Origin: Flavobacteriaceae bacterium
Lineage (GTDB): Bacteria; Bacteroidota; Bacteroidia; Flavobacteriales; Flavobacteriaceae
Direction: 5' to 3'
DNA length: 6,559 nucleotides
NCBI GenBank assembly: GCA_023254815.1
Contig: JALRKI010000042.1
Coordinates: forward strand, 1-6,559
Part shown: in pieces, positions 1-5,782 of the stretch
Numbering within the stretch: the stretch's first letter is position 1
Layout of the letters: the number at the start of each line of letters is the position of its first letter
Position numbers and translations under genes: made by a program
The notes under the pieces: model-generated
Databases searched by the model: none
The model's input: only the letters and a program-made list of their open reading frames with translations
Told to the model about the DNA's origin: nothing

Positions 1-266
1 TGCTCATGGGTGATGAATGTGGCGCACACACCTTTCCCTATATCGAAGCAAAAAACAATACGGCGAAAATAGAACACGAGGCGACCACCAGTAAGATTGG
101 AGAGGATCAAATATTCTACTGCAATCAAAGGGGTATTGCAACCGAAAAAGCCATTGCCCTTATCGTGAATGGATTCAGCAAAGACGTGCTCAATAAGCTG
201 CCCATGGAGTTTGCTATTGAGGCTCAAAAACTATTAGAGATCAGCTTGGAAGGATCTGTAGGATAA
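1..266 (+). CDS. sufB: SufB, Fe-S scaffold subunit (C-terminal end only)
   Basis: This is the last ~87 residues of SufB, the core scaffold subunit of the cytoplasmic SufBC2D complex on which Fe-S clusters are built. The gene enters from the left edge; the reading frame is already open at base 3 and the ATG at 6 is internal, not a start. Numbering from that Met, the segment has the conserved MGDECGAHTFPYIE stretch, the EHEATTSKIGEDQ core (Glu23-His24-Glu25, codons 72-80) and FYCNQRG. From memory of E. coli SufB, the EHE triplet corresponds to Glu432-His433-Glu434 near the nascent cluster site. By the same register the essential Cys405 equivalent lies about nine residues before Cys5, just outside the window. 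The gene ends with TAA, 15 nt before sufC. It is the first visible gene of the operon; roughly four fifths of the protein is missing only because of the window edge. Confidence 0.96.
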   Translation, partial: LMGDECGAHTFPYIEAKNNTAKIEHEATTSKIGEDQIFYCNQRGIATEKAIALIVNGFSKDVLNKLPMEFAIEAQKLLEISLEGSVG

Positions 267-281
267 TTCATATTAATTAAG

Positions 282-1034
282 ATGTTAAAAATCAAAGATT
301 TACACGCTAGTATTGACGATAAAGATATTCTACGTGGTATCAATTTAGAAATAAAGGCTGGCGAAGTCCACGCGATAATGGGGCCGAATGGCTCAGGCAA
401 GAGCACATTGGCATCGGTTATTGCGGGACGCGAGGATTATGAAGTGACCCAAGGCAGTATTGAGTTGGACGGCAATTCCCTCGAAGAATTGTCCGCAGAA
501 GAGCGTGCTCACATGGGCATCTTTCTGTCCTTCCAATATCCAGTGGAAATCCCGGGTGTTTCGGTGACCAATTTCATCAAAACTGCAATCAACGAAAACC
601 GAAAAGGCAAAGGATTGGAAGACATGCCAGCTAACGAAATGCTGAAAAAAATTAAAGATAAATCTGAACTTTTGGAAATTGATCGTAAATTTTTGTCCCG
701 CTCCCTGAACACTGGTTTTTCTGGTGGGGAAAAAAAACGCAACGAAATTTTTCAAATGGCCATGTTGGAACCCAAACTAGCGATACTCGATGAAACTGAT
801 TCTGGTTTGGATATTGACGCCATGAGAATAGTAGCAGACGGAGTAAACACCTTGAAAAATAAAGACAATGCTATTGTTGTCATTACTCATTATCAAAGAC
901 TTCTAGATTACATTGTGCCCGACTTTGTTCACGTTCTTTACAATGGTCGCATAGTGAAATCGGGAGGAAAAGAACTGGCTCTGGAACTGGAAGCCAAGGG
1001 ATACGATTGGATCAAATCAGATGTAACCGCATAG
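282..1034 (+). CDS. sufC: SufC, ABC-type ATPase of the SufBCD scaffold
   Basis: This is the cytoplasmic ATPase subunit that binds SufB and SufD and drives the conformational change needed for cluster assembly; it is not a membrane transporter. At 250 residues it has the usual family length. Visible motifs are Walker A GPNGSGKST (34-42), Q-loop Gln85 in LSFQYP, the ABC signature in the SufC-specific form FSGGEKKRNEI (146-156), Walker B LAILDE (166-171), D-loop SGLD (174-177) and the switch His203 in VVITHY. The ETDSGLDIDAM stretch is typical of SufC rather than of transporter ATPases. The ATG at 282 is chosen because MLKIKDLHA is the normal SufC N-terminus. No Shine-Dalgarno motif is seen, only the A/T-rich gap ATTAATTAAG. 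A run of eight A (730-737) encodes the Glu-Lys-Lys of the signature. sufD follows after 3 nt. Confidence 0.98.
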   Translation: MLKIKDLHASIDDKDILRGINLEIKAGEVHAIMGPNGSGKSTLASVIAGREDYEVTQGSIELDGNSLEELSAEERAHMGIFLSFQYPVEIPGVSVTNFIKTAINENRKGKGLEDMPANEMLKKIKDKSELLEIDRKFLSRSLNTGFSGGEKKRNEIFQMAMLEPKLAILDETDSGLDIDAMRIVADGVNTLKNKDNAIVVITHYQRLLDYIVPDFVHVLYNGRIVKSGGKELALELEAKGYDWIKSDVTA

Positions 1035-1037
1035 ACC

Positions 1038-2351
1038 ATGGAGCTCAAGGACAAACTCATATCGTCATTTTGGGGCCTCGATAATAGTATTGAGGTATCC
1101 GATCATATCCACGACATGAGAGGTGATGCCATCAAAGTATTTGAGCAATCTGGTTTTCCGAGTAAAAAAGAAGAAGCTTGGAAATACACCTCTTTGAATA
1201 AAATTGTCAACAGAGATTATTCATTAGAATCTAAAAGTGATAAAACCATTGATTTCAGTCAAGTCAAGAAGTACTTCTTACACGATTTAGACAGTTATGC
1301 CATCGTTTTTATTGATGGGGTTTATTCGGCTCACTTGTCACATACAACCCACGACGGTATGGATATTTGTCTGTTGTCTGCTGCTTTGACCAAGCCCAAG
1401 TTTAGAGCGATAATAGAAAATTACTTCAATAAGGCTGCAAACAAAGACAGCTTGGTGTCTCTAAACACTGCCTTTGCTCACGAGGGTGCATTTGTGTATA
1501 TTCCAAAACACAAGGCTGTGGAGAAACCCATTCAAATCGTTCACTTTTCAACAGGACACGATTCGGCCATGTTACTGCAACCAAGAAATTTGATCATCGC
1601 CGATGAAAATTCCCATGTACAAATTATTGAACGGCATCAGAGTTTGAACAACCACCCAGTGTTTACAAATTGTGTTACAGAAATTTTTGGGGAGCGACGC
1701 AGTTATATCGATTATTACAAAGTTCAAAATGATTTTGAGCAGGCCTCCCTAATCGATCACACCTTTATCAAACAGGAAGCGAATAGTCAATGTGGTGTTC
1801 ATACATTTTCTTTTGGAGGCAAGCTGATTCGCAATAATTTGAATTTTTCACAAAACGGAGAACAAATTGAATCTACTTTGAAGGGGATCACCATTATAGG
1901 AGAAAATCAGCACGTGGATCACAGTACTATGGTCCATCACAATGCCCCAAACTGTGAAAGCCACCAAGACTATAAAGGAATTTTTGGAGACCAATCGACA
2001 GGGGTTTTCAACGGCCGTATCGTGGTAGATCAATCAGCTCAAAAAACTAACGCCTTTCAATCCAACAATAACATTTTAATAAGTGACAGGGCGACCATCA
2101 ATACCAAACCTCAATTGGAAATATTTGCTGATGACGTAAAGTGCTCACATGGCTGTACTGTAGGTCAACTCGACGACGACGCCTTATTTTACATGCGTAC
2201 CCGAGGAATTCCAAAAAAAGAAGCTCAGGGTCTATTGACCTATGCTTTTGCAAACAATGTTCTGGAATCAGTCAAAATTCCCGAATTAAAACAGCGTATC
2301 AATAAACTCATCGCCAACAAATTGGGCGTCAATATTGGATTCAATTTATGA
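1038..2351 (+). CDS. sufD: SufD, SufB-like scaffold partner
   Basis: SufD pairs with SufB and a SufC dimer to form the SufBC2D scaffold and is needed for iron acquisition and cluster assembly in the cytoplasm. The 437-residue product is slightly longer than E. coli SufD (about 423). The N-terminal helical part carries FPSKKEEAWKYTSL (about 41-54), a SufD hallmark. The middle is the repetitive beta-helix characteristic of SufB/SufD. The C-terminal part has KCSHGCTVGQLDDDALFYM, and its His371 (codon 2148-2150) aligns with E. coli SufD His360 at the SufB-SufD cluster interface. The C-terminal helices contain RGIPKKEAQGLL. The ATG at 1038, 3 nt after the sufC stop, gives a complete N-terminus. 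The gene ends in ATGA (2348-2351), overlapping the sufS start by 4 nt, which suggests translational coupling. The second Cys in CSHGC is common in this branch as far as I recall. Confidence 0.97.
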   Translation: MELKDKLISSFWGLDNSIEVSDHIHDMRGDAIKVFEQSGFPSKKEEAWKYTSLNKIVNRDYSLESKSDKTIDFSQVKKYFLHDLDSYAIVFIDGVYSAHLSHTTHDGMDICLLSAALTKPKFRAIIENYFNKAANKDSLVSLNTAFAHEGAFVYIPKHKAVEKPIQIVHFSTGHDSAMLLQPRNLIIADENSHVQIIERHQSLNNHPVFTNCVTEIFGERRSYIDYYKVQNDFEQASLIDHTFIKQEANSQCGVHTFSFGGKLIRNNLNFSQNGEQIESTLKGITIIGENQHVDHSTMVHHNAPNCESHQDYKGIFGDQSTGVFNGRIVVDQSAQKTNAFQSNNNILISDRATINTKPQLEIFADDVKCSHGCTVGQLDDDALFYMRTRGIPKKEAQGLLTYAFANNVLESVKIPELKQRINKLIANKLGVNIGFNL

Positions 2352-3580
2352 CAACATCAAATTCATCCTTTGATGTCAACAGAATTAGATTAGATTTTCC
2401 CATACTCAAAAGGCAAATCAACGGCCAACCCCTGATTTATTTTGATAATGCCGCCACGTCCCAAAAACCTCAGCAGGTCATTGACGCCATGGTAGATTAT
2501 TACCAAAACTATAACGCCAACATTCATCGCGGGGTACATGCCTTGAGTCAAGAAGCAACAGATGCCTACGAAAAAGCCCGACAAACCTTGCAGGTTCATT
2601 TCAACGTTCCAAAGTCCAATGAGGTCATTTTTACTTCTGGAACTACTCACGCTATCAACATTGTAGCATCAGGGTATACTAATTTTTTGAAAGCGAGCGA
2701 CGAAATATTAGTTTCTGCCATGGAGCATCACAGCAACATAGTGCCCTGGCAAATGCTGTGCGAAAGAAGTGGTGCAAAGCTCTTAGTTATTCCCATGAAA
2801 ACTGACGGCACCTTAGACATGATGGCCTACTCCAATCTGTTGAGTTCACAAACAAAGCTGGTTTTCGTTAATCATGTTTCTAATACACTTGGAACAATCA
2901 ATCCAATCCGAGAAATTGTCGATTCGGCACATCAATTTGGCGCGTCAGTTTTGGTTGACGGCGCCCAGGCTTGTAGTCATTTAAAAGTTGATGTTCAGGC
3001 TTTGGATGTAGATTTTTATGTCGCTTCGGCTCATAAAATGTGTGGTCCAACGGGAGTTGGCATGTTATACGGCAAAACTGCACTGTTAGAAAAATTGCCT
3101 CCCTATCAAGGCGGCGGCGAAATGATTTCGGAAGTGACTTTTGAAAGGACCACCTATGCCGAACTGCCCCATAAGTTTGAGGCAGGGACTCCCAATATAT
3201 GCGGGGGGATTGCTTTTGGAGCCGCGGTTGATTATCTCAATAAAATTGGACTTGACCAAATTGCCAAGTATGAAAACGACCTTTTAGAATACGCCACTTC
3301 TGCCTTATCGGAAATTGATGGACTGACCATTTACGGAAATGCCAAACGCAAAACAGCAGTCATTTCTTTTAATGTGGCCAATATCCATCCCTATGACGTT
3401 GGAGTCATTTTGGATAAAATGGGAATAGCAGTCCGAACTGGACAACATTGCACACAACCGATTATGGACTATTTTGGTATTCCTGGAACAGTAAGGGCGA
3501 GTTTTGCTTTTTATAATACCTACGAAGAAATAGACTCTTTTGTAGTTGCAGTCAAAAAAGCTGTATTGATGTTGACATAG
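2348..3580 (+). CDS. sufS: SufS, group II cysteine desulfurase (PLP enzyme)
   Basis: SufS converts L-cysteine to L-alanine and holds the sulfur as a persulfide for transfer to SufE, feeding the SUF scaffold. The 410-residue protein is a fold-type I PLP aminotransferase-like enzyme. It has the substrate loop YFDNAATSQKP (31-41), RGVHAL (61-66), TSGTT (96-100), MEHHSNIVPW (125-134, His127 stacking on PLP by homology), VDGAQ (203-207), the Schiff-base lysine in SAHKMCGPTG (Lys230), the catalytic cysteine in RTGQHCTQP (Cys368) and the carboxylate-binding Arg383 in TVRASFAFYN. All match E. coli SufS (His123, Lys226, Cys364, Arg379) with a constant offset of four. The long lobe and short active-site loop mark the group II (SufS) type rather than IscS. 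The residue two before the catalytic Cys is Gln where E. coli has His. The start lies inside the ATGA overlap with sufD. Confidence 0.97.
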   Translation: MTTSNSSFDVNRIRLDFPILKRQINGQPLIYFDNAATSQKPQQVIDAMVDYYQNYNANIHRGVHALSQEATDAYEKARQTLQVHFNVPKSNEVIFTSGTTHAINIVASGYTNFLKASDEILVSAMEHHSNIVPWQMLCERSGAKLLVIPMKTDGTLDMMAYSNLLSSQTKLVFVNHVSNTLGTINPIREIVDSAHQFGASVLVDGAQACSHLKVDVQALDVDFYVASAHKMCGPTGVGMLYGKTALLEKLPPYQGGGEMISEVTFERTTYAELPHKFEAGTPNICGGIAFGAAVDYLNKIGLDQIAKYENDLLEYATSALSEIDGLTIYGNAKRKTAVISFNVANIHPYDVGVILDKMGIAVRTGQHCTQPIMDYFGIPGTVRASFAFYNTYEEIDSFVVAVKKAVLMLT

Positions 3581-3595
3581 ATCTTTTATTCTTAA

Positions 3596-3609
3596 ATTTC
3601 AAATGAAAT
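3596..3609. repeat. Short inverted repeat over the sufE start codon
   Basis: ATTTCA-AA-TGAAAT is a perfect 6-bp inverted repeat with a 2-nt centre, and its right arm runs into the sufE ATG (3608). As RNA it could at best form a weak five-pair A/U-rich stem with a four-base loop. It might be an operator-like site or a start-codon-occluding element, but A/T-rich palindromes of this size also arise by chance, so no function is claimed. Confidence 0.25.
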
Positions 3610-4033
3610 GAGTATCCAAGACATACAAAATGACCTTATTGAAGAATTTTCACTCTTCGATGATTGGATGCAGCGCTATGAATACATGATAGAGTTAGGC
3701 AAATCACTACCATTGATCGATCCCCATGAAAAAGATGACAGTCTTTTAATCAAAGGTTGTCAGAGCAAAGTGTGGTTGAAAGCCGATTTGAACAATGGCA
3801 TTATCAGATTCTCAGCCGACAGTGAGGCCATTATTACCAAAGGAATTATCGCTATTTTGATAAGGGTGTTTTCCAACCAATCTCCAGAACATATTCTGGC
3901 CGCCAGTACGGATTTTATAGATGAGATTGGATTAAAAGAACACTTGTCCCCAACACGAGCCAATGGCCTAGCGAGCATGTTAAATCAAATGAAATATTAT
4001 GCTTTGGCATATCAAACAAAATTAAACTCATGA
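3608..4033 (+). CDS. sufE: SufE, sulfur-acceptor protein for SufS
   Basis: SufE takes the persulfide sulfur from SufS, stimulates the desulfurase, and passes the sulfur to SufB. The 141-residue length is close to E. coli SufE (138). The fold signature is clear: an N-terminal helix, then FDDWMQRYEYMIELGKSLP (17-35), the sulfur-carrying cysteine in LIKGCQSKVWL (Cys51, the same number as E. coli), a strand rich in small and acidic residues (IRFSADSEAIITKGI), and the C-terminal LSPTRANGLASML helix motif. The sufS-sufE gap of 27 nt is the largest within the operon. An ATG at 3603 in another frame closes after two codons (ATG AAA TGA) and overlaps the true start at 3608. That start is chosen because it gives the complete SufE N-terminus. 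The gene overlaps the next by ATGA (4030-4033). Confidence 0.97.
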   Translation: MSIQDIQNDLIEEFSLFDDWMQRYEYMIELGKSLPLIDPHEKDDSLLIKGCQSKVWLKADLNNGIIRFSADSEAIITKGIIAILIRVFSNQSPEHILAASTDFIDEIGLKEHLSPTRANGLASMLNQMKYYALAYQTKLNS

Positions 4034-4356
4034 GCGAATCACATATCGATACTCAAGCATTAGGCGAACAAGTAGTTGGCGTATTGAAAACTATTTTCGA
4101 TCCCGAAATTCCAGTAGACATCTACGAGTTGGGACTTATTTACGATGTTTTTGTCAATGAGGATGCAGACGTCAAAATATTGATGACACTTACCACTCCC
4201 AATTGTCCTGTTGCCGAGACTTTACCTTTGGAAGTGGAAGAAAAAATCAAGTCGATTGATATGGTCAATAGTGCCGAGGTTGAAATCACTTTTGACCCCC
4301 CGTGGACACAAGATTTGATGAGTGAAGCCGCCAAATTAGAATTAGGATTTCTATAA
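4030..4356 (+). CDS. DUF59 / MIP18-family SUF-associated protein (SufT-like)
   Basis: This small 108-residue protein belongs to the DUF59 family (Fe-S assembly SUF-system protein, related to bacterial SufT, PaaD and eukaryotic MIP18/CIAO2). Members act late in Fe-S protein maturation, probably helping deliver clusters to target apoproteins; the mechanism in this lineage is not established. Visible hallmarks are VVGVLKTIFDPEIPVDIYEL (15-34) with the DPEIP motif, GLIYDV (35-40), and the TLTTPNCPV segment (53-61) with the single conserved Cys59, expected to be the functional residue. The C-terminus has ITFDPPWTQDLMSEAAK-type sequence followed by LELGFL, a normal ending. The protein is a stand-alone domain, not the longer SufT form. 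Its start overlaps the sufE stop by 4 nt, which supports co-translation with the sulfur-transfer pair. The DUF2480 gene follows after 5 nt. Confidence 0.92.
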   Translation: MSESHIDTQALGEQVVGVLKTIFDPEIPVDIYELGLIYDVFVNEDADVKILMTLTTPNCPVAETLPLEVEEKIKSIDMVNSAEVEITFDPPWTQDLMSEAAKLELGFL

Positions 4357-4361
4357 ATTAA

Positions 4362-4871
4362 ATGAAAGAGTCCATAGTCAATAGAGTCGCACAAAGTCCA
4401 CTAGTAGTAATTGACTTGGAAGACTATTATGACAATATTCCTAGATTTCAAGTCGATATGGCAGAATGGCTAGAGGATGGATTGATTCTCAGAGAACAGT
4501 CTTTTCGAGAAGCTCTTAAACAAAAAGAATGGTCCATTTTTCAAAATTCCTACGTCGCTATTTGCTGTAGCTCCGACGCCATCGTTCCAGCTTGGGCGTC
4601 AATGCTTGTAGCTTCTTATCTTGCTCCATTTGCACTAAAAATTGGCTATGGCAACGTTGAGGCGTTGGATTCTTCTATTTTTCAAACTATCCTCGAAAAC
4701 ATAGATTATTCTCAATACAGCGGTAAGCCAGTTATTGTCAAAGGTTGCGCAAACAAGCCCATCCCAAAAACTGCATTTGTACAACTGATTGAAAAGCTAA
4801 GGCCAATTGCAAAATCTGTCATGTTCGGTGAGGCCTGCTCTAGCGTTCCATTGTTCAAGAATAATAAATAA
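4362..4871 (+). CDS. DUF2480 family protein, unknown function, SUF-linked
   Basis: I recognise this 169-residue protein as DUF2480, a family I know only from Bacteroidota and with no established function. It has no signal peptide or membrane segment, so it is probably cytoplasmic. The N-terminus has IVNRVAQSPLVVIDLEDYY. Next come MAEWLEDGLILREQSFRE (33-50) and a hydrophobic block VAICCSSDAIVPAWASML (65-82). The last third has VIVKGCANKPIP (124-135) and a terminal KSVMFGEACSSVPLFK. Four cysteines (68, 69, 129, 159) sit in the three stretches I recall as best conserved, so metal, cluster or persulfide binding is conceivable, but this is inference. The start is 5 nt after the DUF59 stop, making it the last tightly packed gene of the SUF operon. 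The stop (4869-4871) lies inside the candidate promoter of the next gene. Confidence 0.9.
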   Translation: MKESIVNRVAQSPLVVIDLEDYYDNIPRFQVDMAEWLEDGLILREQSFREALKQKEWSIFQNSYVAICCSSDAIVPAWASMLVASYLAPFALKIGYGNVEALDSSIFQTILENIDYSQYSGKPVIVKGCANKPIPKTAFVQLIEKLRPIAKSVMFGEACSSVPLFKNNK

Positions 4872-4880
4872 TTACCTTTG
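4851..4880 (+). promoter_or_regulatory. Candidate Bacteroidota promoter for the DUF3078 gene
   Basis: TTG (4851-4853), a 19-nt spacer, then TACCTTTG (4873-4880) fits the known Bacteroidota sigma-A form TTG-N17-23-TAnnTTTG exactly. It overlaps the last seven codons of the DUF2480 gene. Transcription would begin near 4885-4888, leaving a leader of about 23 nt before the ATG at 4910, which is A/T-rich with no Shine-Dalgarno motif. This would let the outer-membrane protein be expressed apart from the SUF operon. Confidence 0.6.
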
Positions 4881-4909
4881 TAAACGAGTGAATTTAATAG
4901 CCTTTTTCA

Positions 4910-5782
4910 ATGAAAAATATATGCCTACTTGTTGTCTTCGTTACTTTTGCATCATGGAGTCAATCATCGGAAGTCGACTCTATTCCTTCGAGCCCTTGGA
5001 AAAGAACAGGAAAATTTAGTTTTATTTTTAATCAATCTTCATTTACTAACTGGACCGCTGGCGGAGAAAGCAATCTGGCTGGAACCACTTTAGTCAATTA
5101 CGAAATCAATTACGGCAAAGGTCGTTGGCATTGGGATACCAAATTGCTAGCTGCCTATGGTCTGATTAAAGTCAAGGATGACGCGTTTGAAAAGAAAACT
5201 GATGACAGAATTGAAATCTATTCCATTGTGGGTAAAAAAGGTCCAAAAAACTGGTATGTTTCAGCGTTTTTGAATTTCAAAACGCAATTCACAAGAGGCT
5301 ATAAATATTCGAAAAACAATCAGGGTATCAGTGTAAGAACAGAATTTACCGATTTCCTGTCTCCCGCCGTTTTGTCCTCAGGTCCTGGTTTCCAATGGAA
5401 GAAAAGCGACAACTTTTCTTTTAATCTGGCTCCCGCAACCTCAAGAGTTACCTTTGTCAAAAATCGGTTTACGGCCGATCGAGAAAATTATTTTGGAGTT
5501 ACGCAAGGAGAAACTTCACGATATGAATTGGGGTTTACAGGATCGGGATACTTGAAATTTAATGCCGCAGAAAATGTGACGGTCGAACAAATATTGCACC
5601 TGTTCTCAAACTATTTAGACAACTTTCAAAATGTTGATGTCGATTACAGCTTGAATGTTGGTCTGAAAATCAACAAATATTTGGACACTTCAATAATGGG
5701 TCAATTGATCTACGACGACAATGCCTTTGCTGGCTTACAAGTTAGAGAAATCTTTGGGCTAGGTGTTAATTTTGCCTTTTAA
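4910..5782 (+). CDS. DUF3078 family protein, predicted outer-membrane beta-barrel
   Basis: This 290-residue protein matches the DUF3078 family as I know it from Bacteroidota; its function is unknown. A Sec signal peptide is clear: a Lys near the start, the hydrophobic run ICLLVVFVTFA (4-14), and probable cleavage near Ser17/Gln18 in ASWSQS. There is no lipobox, so it is not a lipoprotein. Family landmarks are FNQSSFTNWTAGGESNLAG (about 39-57), WHWDTKLLAAYGL, KKTDDRIE, FLNFKTQFTRGY, FLSPAVLSSGPGFQWKKSDN, LAPATSR and YDDNAFAGLQVREIFGLG. Alternating hydrophobic/polar strands rich in aromatic residues and a terminal Phe (GVNFAF) point to a beta-barrel handled by the BAM machinery. It starts 38 nt after the DUF2480 stop, with its own candidate promoter. 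Its TAA overlaps the hflX stop on the other strand. A role tied to Fe-S assembly is not implied by its envelope location. Confidence 0.88.
   Translation: MKNICLLVVFVTFASWSQSSEVDSIPSSPWKRTGKFSFIFNQSSFTNWTAGGESNLAGTTLVNYEINYGKGRWHWDTKLLAAYGLIKVKDDAFEKKTDDRIEIYSIVGKKGPKNWYVSAFLNFKTQFTRGYKYSKNNQGISVRTEFTDFLSPAVLSSGPGFQWKKSDNFSFNLAPATSRVTFVKNRFTADRENYFGVTQGETSRYELGFTGSGYLKFNAAENVTVEQILHLFSNYLDNFQNVDVDYSLNVGLKINKYLDTSIMGQLIYDDNAFAGLQVREIFGLGVNFAF
5779..5782. other. Overlapping convergent stop codons (TTAA)
   Basis: The palindrome TTAA supplies TAA to the + strand DUF3078 gene (5780-5782) and TAA to the - strand hflX gene (5779-5781 read in reverse). The two genes therefore overlap by 4 nt tail-to-tail, with no intergenic sequence and no hairpin-plus-T-tract terminator that I could find on either side. 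Confidence 0.95.

Larger units (their letters stand above)
1..4871 (+). other. SUF iron-sulfur assembly operon (left end cut)
   Basis: Seven + strand genes, from the end of sufB through sufC, sufD, sufS, sufE, DUF59 and DUF2480, are separated by 15, 3, -4, 27, -4 and 5 nt. They are most simply read as one transcription unit. No terminator-like hairpin or TAnnTTTG promoter was seen in the gaps between these genes. The promoter, any regulator (for example an IscR-like gene) and any A-type carrier gene would lie left of the window. Confidence 0.85.

Noticed and set aside
6..8. ATG as the start of a short stand-alone gene
   Set aside because: The product is the SufB C-terminus and the frame is open upstream, so the ATG is an internal Met.
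273..280. TTAATTAA palindrome before sufC as a regulatory site
   Set aside because: Eight A/T-only bases in an A/T-rich 15-nt gap inside an operon are expected by chance.
393..755. A 120-codon - strand frame opposite sufC, and similar antisense frames opposite sufD, sufS, sufE and DUF59
   Set aside because: All lie fully opposite conserved genes, show no domain-like sequence and are expected by-products of the coding strand.
2141..2158. Second cysteine in SufD KCSHGCTVG as an unusual cluster ligand
   Set aside because: From memory this form is common in SufD proteins of this lineage, so it is not distinctive.
4807..5019. A 70-codon + strand frame bridging the DUF2480 and DUF3078 genes
   Set aside because: It overlaps two recognisable genes in another frame, has no family resemblance, and the signal peptide of the DUF3078 protein explains the region.
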